Notes under the pieces: generated by a model
The model's database searches: none
What the model was told of the DNA's origin: nothing
The model's input: only the letters and a program-made list of their open reading frames with translations
Shown here: one piece after another, positions 37,360-45,403 of the stretch
Numbering within the stretch: the stretch's first letter is position 1
How the letters are laid out: each line of letters opens with the position of its first letter
From: Mesorhizobium sp.
GTDB lineage: Bacteria > Pseudomonadota > Alphaproteobacteria > Rhizobiales > Rhizobiaceae
NCBI RefSeq assembly: GCF_004962245.1
Contig: NZ_SUHQ01000038.1
Coordinates: 1-64,000 of the forward strand
Direction of reading: 5' to 3'
DNA: 64,000 nucleotides
Position numbers and translations under genes: made by a program

Positions 37360-37720
37360 GGGCCGTCGCAGGAGGGCTGCGGGTCCCGTGCGATATGATG
37401 CTGGAGGCGGTCAAGACACGCTTCGGATCGACGAGGGTGCCTCATCCGATCGAGACCTGTCGGAAAATGGCACCCCTACACCGGCAAGGAACACGCGCCT
37501 TCGCCTCTGCGCTGACCGCGTTACTTGCTCCACGCCCGTGAAGCGCCCCACTCCAGCGACGTGTCGGAAGCCTGGGTCAAAACCTTCAAGCGTGATTGCG
37601 TTCGCATCACTCCTTGCATGATCACCCATGGTTCTCCGCCAGATCGCCCGGTGGGATGACTACAACGAGATACATCCTCACTGAGCGCTCAGAATACGAT
37701 CCCGGGAGAGGTCATTCTGA
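37360..37720 (+). mobile_element. IS3-family (IS2/IS407-like) orfB remnant, badly decayed
   Basis: In shifting frames the strand gives MLEAVKTRFGSTRVPHPIE, then TRAFASAL, SEAWVKTFKRD-like codons, and finally DDYNEIHPH-like codons near 37665. This order is the DDE C-terminal domain of IS3-type orfB (WLTDNGS...TPV.SPESNG...DYN..HPH). At least four frameshifts. Confidence 0.6.
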
Positions 37721-38341
37721 CACAAACCCACTAGCCGGAGTGTTCGCGAAAGGGGCTACTAACATTGGACGCCGGCCCTCGGTCCGGCGAGTGCTTCAAC
37801 CAATTACGGAAGCTCGGGGTGCTCCCAGCTCGCCAAGGTTGGCTGATTATCTGGCCCGCGGCTTTGGCGGGATGATATTCCTGCGCATCCGCGCTGCGCT
37901 TTTTATCTTTTAAATGGTGCCGGTACGAGAGGCTGAAAAAGCAACCTCGCGTTGTCACTTCCGATACTAAAATATCTCAGATAGGAGGCTAAAGGTAGGC
38001 GGAGAATAAATAATATATCCATAAATATATTTCAGAGGACCACTTCCCATTCTTGTCAGGGGCTATTAGGTGTTGATTTACGAAGGAGGGACTGAATCGT
38101 TCAGCGAGTTCATTTCCGACGAGGTTGACGCCTCATACGCCGGTTGCGAGCTTGAAAGCTCTTTCCTGAACTCAACGTAGCGAGGGCGCTACGGCGCCCA
38201 GCCTGTTCTCAGGAGCGACTCTGCTCTTGTGGGTTAGCCGAGCCTCGTTGCAAGACGCAAAAGTATGCGAGAGACGGTTCGGTTCGGCTCGTGACTTCGC
38301 GAGTGGCCGATGGCCGATGTAACACAACCAGGCTTGATCAT
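37721..38341. other. Non-coding leader region of the biosynthetic operon
   Basis: About 620 bp with no recognisable gene. Around 37965-38035 the DNA becomes strikingly AT-rich (AATAAATAATATATCC then ATAAATATATTT) against a GC-rich background, the likely promoter zone for the operon starting at 38342. I found no nod box, no NifA site and no -24/-12 promoter. Confidence 0.45.
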
Positions 38342-39628
38342 ATGACCAAGGATGTAAGCTTAGCCACGGCAGCAAGCACACGATGCGTCCACCAGAAGGA
38401 CACTTCTCTTGCGCTCTTTGGAGGAGATCCCACGGTGCCGGCTGGGCGAGTTGTTCTTTGGCCAGCTGCGAAACGTAAACATTTGAAGGCGCTCGCAAAT
38501 GTTGTCGAAAGCGGCAAATATCATCGCGTCAATCACCCTATGGTGATTGAGCTCGAAAAGCGGCTAGCGGATTGGTCGGGTAACTGGTCTGTGCGCGCCG
38601 TTGGAAGCGGCACAGCCGCTATTCACGTGGCTCTCGACTACTACCGGAACCGAGGTCGCCGAGTCGTTACGTCGGCTTTGAACTGGCCGGGAGCCGTCGG
38701 CCCAATCGCGATCAGTGGACTCGAACCGGTCTTTGTCGATGTTGAGCCAGACCTTGCCGGAGTTGATGAGAAGATGGCGGCCTCCCTCATCAAGCCAGGT
38801 GACGCGGCGACGCTCATAACTCATCTGTTCGGAAATAACCTCTTGGTTCCCAGCTTGAGATTCGCGGCGCGAGCGCGAGGCGTGGCGATTATCGATGATG
38901 TTTGCCAATCAATTGGCGCTGCGAAAGATATTGTCAATGGAGCTTACTTGGAGAGCGATGCACTCTCTCTCTCCGGCAACGGAGCTAAACACCTCGGGGC
39001 AGGTGAGCTTGGATTTGTCCTGACGAGGGACCCTGCTCTGATCCACCATGTAGATAATGTTTCGCTGACAAGCTCGTCGCGATGTGGAGCTAGGATATTC
39101 TCCCCGAACTCCAAAGGCTACAATTACCGACCCAATGTATTCTCTGCTGCCATTGCTAATCACAGGCTCAAGCAGCTTGACCGGCAGCTTAAAAAAAGGC
39201 GAAGGAATGCTAGGTTCCTTTGGCAGGAGATTGGCCACCTCTCAGGGCTTCTGCCTCTTTTCGATCCAGCAGATCATCAACAATCGATGCTGAATCTCCC
39301 GTTGCGTCTTGAGCCGGAAAAGCTCGGTTTTCTACCTGGCCCTACGGCCAGGGATTTCATCATTAAGCTTCTTCAAGCCGAGGGAGTTCCCGTTGCGGTC
39401 TGGCTGACGAAGCCCGTCTTTGAATATCTGCCGGATATCTGCGGCCAATGGTCAAGGACCGATTTTCCAAACGCCATGAAGATATTGAACACCATGTTTT
39501 ACGTGTCGGAGATCGCTCCACCAAACGACGTTGAAGTGATGAAATTGTACGCGGCCGCGTTTCAAAAGGTCTGGGCAGCGCTTCCAAACCTAGCTTCGAA
39601 AATTCCTGAGATCGTATCTGTTGCCTGA
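38342..39628 (+). CDS. DegT/DnrJ/EryC1/StrS-type PLP aminotransferase
   Basis: ATG 38342 (MTKDVSLATAASTRCVHQKD), 428 residues. SGTAAIHVALDYYR near 89-102 binds the PLP phosphate, IIDDVCQSIGAA near 183-194 holds the ring Asp, and LSLSGNGAKHLGAGELG carries the Schiff-base Lys216. This is the sugar/aminocyclitol aminotransferase family (fold type I), which adds an amino group to a keto sugar, keto-cyclitol or related ketone, usually from Glu or Gln. It opens a five-gene operon, 18 bp before the kinase gene. Confidence 0.9.
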   Translation: MTKDVSLATAASTRCVHQKDTSLALFGGDPTVPAGRVVLWPAAKRKHLKALANVVESGKYHRVNHPMVIELEKRLADWSGNWSVRAVGSGTAAIHVALDYYRNRGRRVVTSALNWPGAVGPIAISGLEPVFVDVEPDLAGVDEKMAASLIKPGDAATLITHLFGNNLLVPSLRFAARARGVAIIDDVCQSIGAAKDIVNGAYLESDALSLSGNGAKHLGAGELGFVLTRDPALIHHVDNVSLTSSSRCGARIFSPNSKGYNYRPNVFSAAIANHRLKQLDRQLKKRRRNARFLWQEIGHLSGLLPLFDPADHQQSMLNLPLRLEPEKLGFLPGPTARDFIIKLLQAEGVPVAVWLTKPVFEYLPDICGQWSRTDFPNAMKILNTMFYVSEIAPPNDVEVMKLYAAAFQKVWAALPNLASKIPEIVSVA

Positions 39629-39646
39629 GGGCGGGATGGCAAGCCG

Positions 39647-40402
39647 ATGGACTGCTCAATAAAAGGTTTTCCACCATATGGCTTTTCGATTGTTCTCAAA
39701 TTCGGCGGGAGCATCATGCGTGATCTTGCCGTGTGTAAGCTCGCACTGGCTGAACTTGAGCGTCTCGCCGATAAGGGCCATCGAATCCTACTTGTTCCAG
39801 GCGGCGGCATCCCGGACAAAGCAATTGAGGCGATTGATGCAGCCGAGCGATTAGATCCGTGTACCGCGCATCATGCGTGTGCTCTAGCACAGGACCAAAC
39901 GGGGTATTTGCTTGCGGATGCCGCCTTCTCTTCCAAACTAGTTCCATCGGCCAGCCTAGGCGAATGCCGAACTCTCGCGAGACTTGGGAAGATTCCAGTG
40001 CTGCTGCCTTCCCGTTTGCTGTTTGCGGCTGACCCAGTGGAATGGAGTTGGGACGTCACATCCGACGCCGTTGCCGCGTGGATCGCTTGGTTAACTGGGG
40101 CACCACAGCTGGTGATTTTGACAGATGTCGATGGCGTGTATCGCGGTGGAGCAACCGACGATCCCGCTGCACTTATAGAGCAGATCGCTGCTCAAGATCT
40201 TGTCCTTCTCGGCCACACCTCGATTGACGCCTGCGCGGTCGAATTCATGGCGAAGAAAAGCCTTCCCGGCGTTGTGATTAATGCCCGTCATCCCGCTCGT
40301 CTCGCCGATTGGCTGGAAGGGAGACGCGTTAGAGCGACTAGGATCACCGTCGCGAGCAGGAAGGCCCATATCACAAGCGACCCTTTGGGGGGGGCGGCAT
40401 GA
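39647..40402 (+). CDS. Amino-acid-kinase-fold kinase (AAK; MfnE-like)
   Basis: 251 residues. IVLKFGGSI (Lys18, GGS) and LLVPGGGIPDKAI form the phosphate loops; WSWDVTSDAVAAWIAWLTG and LVILTDVDGVYRGG are the substrate and nucleotide motifs of the amino acid kinase superfamily. The protein is short, lacks regulatory domains, and the DVTSDAVA block resembles small archaeal and methylotroph members such as MfnE, which makes a diphosphate in methanofuran synthesis. It phosphorylates a carboxylate, carbamate or phosphate group. Stop overlaps the next start (ATGA). Confidence 0.8.
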   Translation: MDCSIKGFPPYGFSIVLKFGGSIMRDLAVCKLALAELERLADKGHRILLVPGGGIPDKAIEAIDAAERLDPCTAHHACALAQDQTGYLLADAAFSSKLVPSASLGECRTLARLGKIPVLLPSRLLFAADPVEWSWDVTSDAVAAWIAWLTGAPQLVILTDVDGVYRGGATDDPAALIEQIAAQDLVLLGHTSIDACAVEFMAKKSLPGVVINARHPARLADWLEGRRVRATRITVASRKAHITSDPLGGAA

Positions 40403-41229
40403 TGTCATCCACGGCGCTGATAGTGTATGGCCCGGAAGTCGCGCGCTCTGGCCTAACCTCGCTGCTCGACGAATTTATTCGCCGGCGAACCGGTTTGGAA
40501 CTCTCGGAACGGTTCTTTTCGATTCATAGTCGCAAATCCATTGATGCGTTTTATACCCTTACCTGTTCCACCGGCGGGAAGCATTGGCCATTGGTGCTGG
40601 ACTTATTCGACATGCGTCCGGTTTGCGCCACGATCTGGAGCGGACCTAATGCGCTGCACTTGTCGCAAAAACTGAAGGGTAACACACAGCCGGCCCAGGC
40701 TTTATCCGGCACCGTACGTAGTCTCTTTTTCTGCGATAATCCCGTGACGAACCTCCTTCATGTGAGCGATAGTCATCAAGTAATGGATGCTGAGCTGAGA
40801 ATACTTAGGTGCCGGTCGTTGGGCGACGAAGCGACTGCTTGGATTTCTCTCGATTCCGGCTACATTGCCCATTCATCTTTCCAAATGTTGCTAAACGTTC
40901 TCGGCGACAGGGGAGCTGCGCCGATGCCGGACAATCGGAGTGATGGTAGCGCGTTTGCCCACGCAAGATTCTGTTACGACAGAGCACTCCTAACCGCAGC
41001 AAAGTCGGGCCTAACGACAGCCGTCCAGCGGTATTTCCAGGGGGATCGAGCCGGTCTAGAAGGCCTCTTCCGGTATGCACCCCTCCGCTCATCTTGGGAC
41101 CGCCTCATTCTTGAGGCCGGTCTGTTTTCAATGCCTCTTTGGAATTGCTTACTGAAGCGAACCGTTGATGCCGTCGAGCCGGGAAAACAACCAGGCATGG
41201 CACCGCGCCGGAAGGCCGGAGAACAATGA
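40399..41229 (+). CDS. Divergent nucleoside-diphosphate-kinase-like protein with C-terminal extension
   Basis: 276 residues. Residues 5-140 follow NDK: ALIVYGPEVARSGL against the usual IKPDxVxRGL, then PVCATIWSGPNALHLSQKL, GNTQPAQALSGTVRSLF against TNPAxxxPGTIRxxF, and NLLHVSDS, where His121 is the phosphorylated His of the NxxHGSDS signature. The Lys of KPD is Gly, and the Gly after His is Val, so ordinary NDK activity is doubtful. The extension (150-276) has no known domain. A phosphotransfer role on a pathway intermediate is inferred. Confidence 0.7.
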   Translation: MMSSTALIVYGPEVARSGLTSLLDEFIRRRTGLELSERFFSIHSRKSIDAFYTLTCSTGGKHWPLVLDLFDMRPVCATIWSGPNALHLSQKLKGNTQPAQALSGTVRSLFFCDNPVTNLLHVSDSHQVMDAELRILRCRSLGDEATAWISLDSGYIAHSSFQMLLNVLGDRGAAPMPDNRSDGSAFAHARFCYDRALLTAAKSGLTTAVQRYFQGDRAGLEGLFRYAPLRSSWDRLILEAGLFSMPLWNCLLKRTVDAVEPGKQPGMAPRRKAGEQ

Positions 41230-41906
41230 GCGAACTTGATCGTATCAGGACAACGCTTCGGACAAGTCAACAAGCCACTTTCCCGCGTCAGATGCAGGCA
41301 TTCGGACTGGATCTGGTCGTACAGGAAGGGGTTTTTCCTCCAGAGCACTTCCAGAGTTGGCGTTGGATTAGCGAGAATTTTCCCCCATTCGACGGAAAGA
41401 CCCTCTTAGAAATCGGCTGCGGTTTCGGTCTTCCCGGCCTTCTGTTGGCAAAGACTGGCGCGCTGTCGTTGCTGACTTGTGACATCAATCCGAGGGCCGT
41501 CGCGAACACGTTGGAGAATGCTGCAAGAAACGGCATTAGTAACGTCGAGGTCATCGCAAGCGATATATTTAACAATGTTCCACCTGGCAGAAGGTTCGAC
41601 ATCATATTTTGGAACTACCCGTCGAGCTACGCTCCAGAAGATTACGAGTTTGTCCACGACCTCGAAGGTGGTGCGATCGATCCAGGGTACAACTTGCTCG
41701 AGAGATTTCTTTCAGATGGCCCAAGGTTCCTTACGGAATCAGGTCGTATCGTTCTTGGGTTCGGCACTAATGCCCGTGACGACCTTCTTGAAAAGATTGC
41801 GGGTTCAAATGATCTCACATCTGTGCTTCTGCGAGCCGGGACCTATCCCGACGTCAACGTAACTTACAGGCTGTTCTCAATATCAAAGAAGGCCACAAGC
41901 GCATGA
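41226..41906 (+). CDS. Class I SAM-dependent methyltransferase
   Basis: 226 residues; start overlaps the previous stop by four bases. TLLEIGCGFGLPGLLLAKTG (about 58-77) is the SAM loop, LLTCDINPRAVANTLENA binds the adenosine ribose, and IIFWNYPSSYAPEDYEF replaces the NPPY motif of small-domain (RsmC/PrmC-like) methylases with NYPS, so the acceptor probably differs from those enzymes. It likely methylates a small molecule made by the operon. Confidence 0.8.
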   Translation: MSELDRIRTTLRTSQQATFPRQMQAFGLDLVVQEGVFPPEHFQSWRWISENFPPFDGKTLLEIGCGFGLPGLLLAKTGALSLLTCDINPRAVANTLENAARNGISNVEVIASDIFNNVPPGRRFDIIFWNYPSSYAPEDYEFVHDLEGGAIDPGYNLLERFLSDGPRFLTESGRIVLGFGTNARDDLLEKIAGSNDLTSVLLRAGTYPDVNVTYRLFSISKKATSA

Positions 41907-42442
41907 TGCCCGAGCTGATGCGCATTGCGTTGGTCGCCATTTCGCGCAATCGGAGCAAAGATAGCTGGGTAGCGGGCAGTAGCGTCCTTTCGCAGTTCAT
42001 CCAGCGTGCGCCGAACGACATTGACATTCATCATGTCAATTTGGCCGCATTCAATCAGGCTGTGGATAAGGATACCAGGGCTCTGGCGGACGCGGGGTTC
42101 TCCATTGCCACATCGCGACCTGCCGACGCGGAGCTGGAGATCGTATTCTTGAGATCGAACGGGACCCTGGCGATAAATTGGGTTCTCGAACAGGAACGAC
42201 CGACGGCGTTAATCAACGATCCGCTTTTTGGGACAAGGGCGAGTTTCGCGGACGTCATCGCGCGAAAGGTCGAGATGCACCTGGAGAACCACCATTCGAA
42301 GCACAGGGATGATCTCCTTGCACTCCTGGAGCATTCCGCCTCAATCTCGGCCGAAATGAGTCTGGACCAATTGGTTGGTAGCATCTCCGCGCTAGACCTC
42401 GCGAAATACGTCAATACCAACCTTCGTGGCAGCACGCGATAG
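41903..42442 (+). CDS. Nucleotidyltransferase-fold protein
   Basis: 179 residues; ATGATG start overlaps the methyltransferase stop. WVAGSSVLSQFIQRAPNDID with DID at 39-41 matches the G-S...D-x-D core of polymerase-beta-type nucleotidyltransferases, and FADVIARKVEMHLENHHSKH RDDLLAL resembles the C-terminal helices of AbiEii/MNT-like enzymes. A third acidic residue may be Glu in LEIVFLR. As the last gene of the operon it might nucleotidylate the product (activation or self-protection). The family is inferred from pattern, not certain. Confidence 0.55.
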   Translation: MMPELMRIALVAISRNRSKDSWVAGSSVLSQFIQRAPNDIDIHHVNLAAFNQAVDKDTRALADAGFSIATSRPADAELEIVFLRSNGTLAINWVLEQERPTALINDPLFGTRASFADVIARKVEMHLENHHSKHRDDLLALLEHSASISAEMSLDQLVGSISALDLAKYVNTNLRGSTR

Positions 42443-43019
42443 ATGTCAGCCCCCAATCTCCCGCGAATTCCCGAACACCGTGGCAAACGTAGAAGTGGAC
42501 ATGGAAGAAGCTCGACCTGGTCCACCGATCTGCCGACCGGCAAAAGGAGCCGCTGACTTGCTGTCGGTGAAGAAGGAAGCTAGGATCTTGCCTGCCTTCC
42601 TGCGTCCCACGCTGCTGCGGCCGACCCATGCCCTCTCGAGGCCCTCCAGCGCCACTCAGTCGGCGAGCGCGCCGTCGAACCTTGCGCATGGACCGCCTAG
42701 GTCACGGAGTCGACCTGGTGCTGCAGCCTTGCCAACGACGAGGAACCTGCCTTGTCCTCCGGTTTGATCCCGGTGTAGTAGTTCGTCAGCTTCTCAATTG
42801 TTGAAGCTTCCCCTATGATCACCAAACACCCGCGCGCCGTGGCAAGAGGGTTGCTCGGTGAGTTCGTCGTTTCCATGTAACAAGCACGCAGTACGCACAG
42901 TCGAAAGTGCGGTTCAAGTTTATCGCTTCAATGGCTCGTGCACGCGAGCACGCGCGACGAAGACCGAGGTGGGATCCGGAAATAACCTCGGAACTGCCCG
43001 AATTGGCCTTGGTGGGGAT
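42443..43019. other. 577-bp gap between convergent genes, nothing recognised
   Basis: Contains a minus-strand open frame of about 70-90 codons (LERAWVGRSSVGRRKAGK) without family resemblance. Likely decayed DNA. No hairpin with T-run was seen. Confidence 0.4.
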
Positions 43020-43835
43020 TCAGACTTCCGCCATCTGCAGACACTGGCAAAGATATTCGCTCAGCAACACCAGAGGCGGCACGTGCATCGCCGACCCGGC
43101 CTGTGGCCAAGCCTCAGCCGAGGTAAACAATACCACCTCGTCCGCAGTCCGGGCGATCGGGCAGTCAACGCGGGTCGTAATGGCAATCGTGTATGCTCCG
43201 GTTTCGCGCGCAATAGCCAGAAAATCCTTGGTTTCCACAGTGTGGCCACGCGACGAAATGCCAATGGCGAGGCTCAACGAGCCAAGCCCTCGCGCGAGAG
43301 CGTGAGACACGGTGGCGGACCCCGAGCAATGTGCGGGGAAACCTAGGCAGATCAGTCGCATGGCCAGAATATCAGCGCAGACGGATGACGGCCCCGTGCC
43401 GAACAGTTCGACGCGTCGGGCCGCTCGGATGCGGTTGGCAAACCCACTAATTTGAAGGTCGTCAAAACCACGAGCGGACGCGGAAATTGAGTTTTGTAAA
43501 GCAGAACTGAGGATGGCGATCCGAGGAGCTGTGTCTACAGCTTCTGATGGCGCGCGTTCAGCCAGTTCGCCGCTCAACTTCCGCCGCTCAATTTCGCCGC
43601 TAAGCGCAATCTTAAACTCGCGAAATCCCGAGAGTCCCAAGGTTCGGCAAAATCTTACAATTGAAGCAGAACCGGTAGCGGTGTTGCGCGCAAGGTCGGC
43701 AATGGACAGCGCCAGAACAGCCTCGGGGTCTTGTGCAACATACAGAGCTATACGTGCGAGCGCATTCGGAGCCGTGTTAATTGCATCATAGATGATGTCT
43801 AGCAGCAATTTCTGTGTATGTCGGGGCTTCCGCAT
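43020..43835 (-). CDS. RpiR/MurR-family transcriptional regulator (fourth)
   Basis: ATG 43835 (MRKPRHTQKLLLDIIYDA), 271 residues; an upstream in-frame start at 43886 looks non-native. HTH: APNALARIALYVAQDPEAV and TGSASIVRFCRTLGLSGF. SIS: VELFGTGPSSVCADILAMR and AIGISSRGHTVETKDFLAIA, AITTRVDCPIARTADE. It converges on the biosynthetic operon. Its HTH core is very close to that of the pseudogene at 33907 (RFCRTLGLSGFREF), suggesting the two arose from one gene. Confidence 0.9.
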   Translation of the reverse strand: MRKPRHTQKLLLDIIYDAINTAPNALARIALYVAQDPEAVLALSIADLARNTATGSASIVRFCRTLGLSGFREFKIALSGEIERRKLSGELAERAPSEAVDTAPRIAILSSALQNSISASARGFDDLQISGFANRIRAARRVELFGTGPSSVCADILAMRLICLGFPAHCSGSATVSHALARGLGSLSLAIGISSRGHTVETKDFLAIARETGAYTIAITTRVDCPIARTADEVVLFTSAEAWPQAGSAMHVPPLVLLSEYLCQCLQMAEV

Positions 43836-44536
43836 GTGTCTTAGTGTTCGTTCCAAGCTGGCAGTCGACCCGCGAAGGCCTAGCAAAGCCCTGCATATTC
43901 GAGTCTCGCTGACGGTTCACTGACGCAGATCATAGACAAGGTCGATATCGGATTCCGGCTGCCGCTCCGTTCGCGCCCATGTCTCGGCAGTCGGGGCAAT
44001 GGACGCGAGGGCATGCGCTCGGCCGCTCGCGAGGCGGTCTTGCGAGTGGCCTCGTTTAACGACGTCTTCTGGCCCGATGCTGTCAATGGAGCTTACTTTA
44101 CTGGCTGCGCATGCGCCGCGCAAACCGTGGTGTCCTCGTCGTCAGGGCAGTGGGGACGACTGCACGGCAACGCAAGCGGTGCCGTCTGGGAAAATATATT
44201 CATTAGTATATTGGCGACATAACCAATCTTACTTGCGTTCTTCTATGATTAGGTTCATCGTCCGATCGAAAACGGGGGCATGACAAGGTGACTACATCTC
44301 TAGGGAACGCCGACGTGGCGTTTGGTAAATAGCTCATCTCAGCAAGTTGGCCACGAGCTTGCCGATGCCACCCGTACTAGCGGTTCGTCTCGCGGCTAGC
44401 GCATGCGACGGGCTTTACTTCTCTGGTACGGCAACAGAGGGCGCGACTGCTTGGGGTCAAGCTGGTCAGGAACTTGTCCTGTCGCGCATTGGCTCCGGCT
44501 GTTTAAAAAAGCCGCTGCAACAGTGAGGAAACCACA
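43836..44536. other. 700-bp gap, possible nucleotidyltransferase trace
   Basis: On the minus strand around 43918-43990 codons read WARTERQPESDIDLVYDLRQ followed by a stop, which resembles the SRARGTxxPDSDIDL core of MNT-type nucleotidyltransferases; only about 25 residues match. The rest, including AT-rich DNA near 44190-44240, holds no gene I can support. The last 20 bases carry the ribosome site of the sulfotransferase. Confidence 0.3.
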
Positions 44537-45403
44537 ATGTTTCACCCGCTTCCAGAAGAGCTGCGCGATATCGCGGGTCAACCCTTTCCACTTTATCCCT
44601 GCTCGAATGAATCTTGGTCAATCAAGCCGACGGCCGGCCGCTCAAGCTCGCGGGTTATGATATGTTCCATTCCGAAGGCGGGCACCCACCTATATGCCCG
44701 TCTGCTTGGACTGCTCGGGCTTGTACAGTCCGATGTGTTCTTTAATAAAGACTATCTTGGAGACTTCCGCTTTGTGGATGTCGAGCGAGCTCGCTTCACT
44801 CATTCCGAAAATATTCTATGGATACCGATCGAGATATCCTCGCGCTTTATTCAGCCCGGTCAGTTTGGCTATGGGCATCTACCGTGCGACATCGGCACTC
44901 GCCATTGTTTAGCGGATTTCAAGATCGTCTTTCTTTCGCGCGAAATGCGTGCGGCAATTGTGTCGCAGATGCGATATGTAGGTGACAGCGATTGGTGCCC
45001 GCCTGAGAGGGCTGAGATTACGTGGCGCAATGAGCCGGACGGACCTGACAAAATGCTGAAGTACTTCGATGAGATCGCGCCTTTCATTTTCAATGATCGC
45101 TGCCATCCAGTGGCACCGTGGGCGGATCAGGAGAATGTTCTTGGATTGAGCTATGAGCAGATCATAGGCGACCAAGGACGCGAAGTTCAGCTCGAGACCA
45201 TTCGCAGAATTGTAGAGTTTTGCGAGATCGAGCGGCCGCCGCAGCCTGAGCTGATCTTAAACCAGCTAATCGGACAGCAGACCTTCACCCTGTCCAGCGG
45301 GCGAACTTCGTGGGAGGCTTGCTGGAATGCCGAGATCGAGGCGCGGTTTACCGCGCTGGGAGGGACGAGACTCAACGAGCGATTCGGATTTGGTTCGAGA
45401 TAG
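44537..45403 (+). CDS. Sulfotransferase-like protein
   Basis: 288 residues; ATG 44537 follows GAGGAAACCACA. CSIPKAGTHLYARLLGLLG (44-62) is the 5'-phosphosulfate loop for PAPS, FKIVFLSREMRAAIVSQMRY corresponds to the 3'-phosphate strand (usually Rxxxxxxxxxxs), and NEIEARFTALGG-like C-terminal residues are typical. It transfers sulfate from PAPS to a hydroxyl or amino group, as NodH and NoeE do on Nod factors, although it is not close enough to name. No signal peptide. No operon partner: the gaps on both sides exceed 600 bp. Confidence 0.75.
   Translation: MFHPLPEELRDIAGQPFPLYPCSNESWSIKPTAGRSSSRVMICSIPKAGTHLYARLLGLLGLVQSDVFFNKDYLGDFRFVDVERARFTHSENILWIPIEISSRFIQPGQFGYGHLPCDIGTRHCLADFKIVFLSREMRAAIVSQMRYVGDSDWCPPERAEITWRNEPDGPDKMLKYFDEIAPFIFNDRCHPVAPWADQENVLGLSYEQIIGDQGREVQLETIRRIVEFCEIERPPQPELILNQLIGQQTFTLSSGRTSWEACWNAEIEARFTALGGTRLNERFGFGSR

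Noticed and set aside
37721..38341. nod box, NifA site or sigma-54 promoter before the biosynthetic operon
   Set aside because: I searched by eye for ATC-N9-GAT repeats, TGT-N10-ACA and TGGCAC-N5-TTGC and found none convincing here or elsewhere in the window.
41226..41906. Methyltransferase as a NodS or NoeI homologue
   Set aside because: The NYPS motif and small-domain layout differ from Nod-factor methyltransferases as I know them, and no nod genes are nearby.
44537..45403. Sulfotransferase as NodH
   Set aside because: The PAPS loop is present, but the rest is not recognisably NodH or NoeE, so I give no gene symbol.
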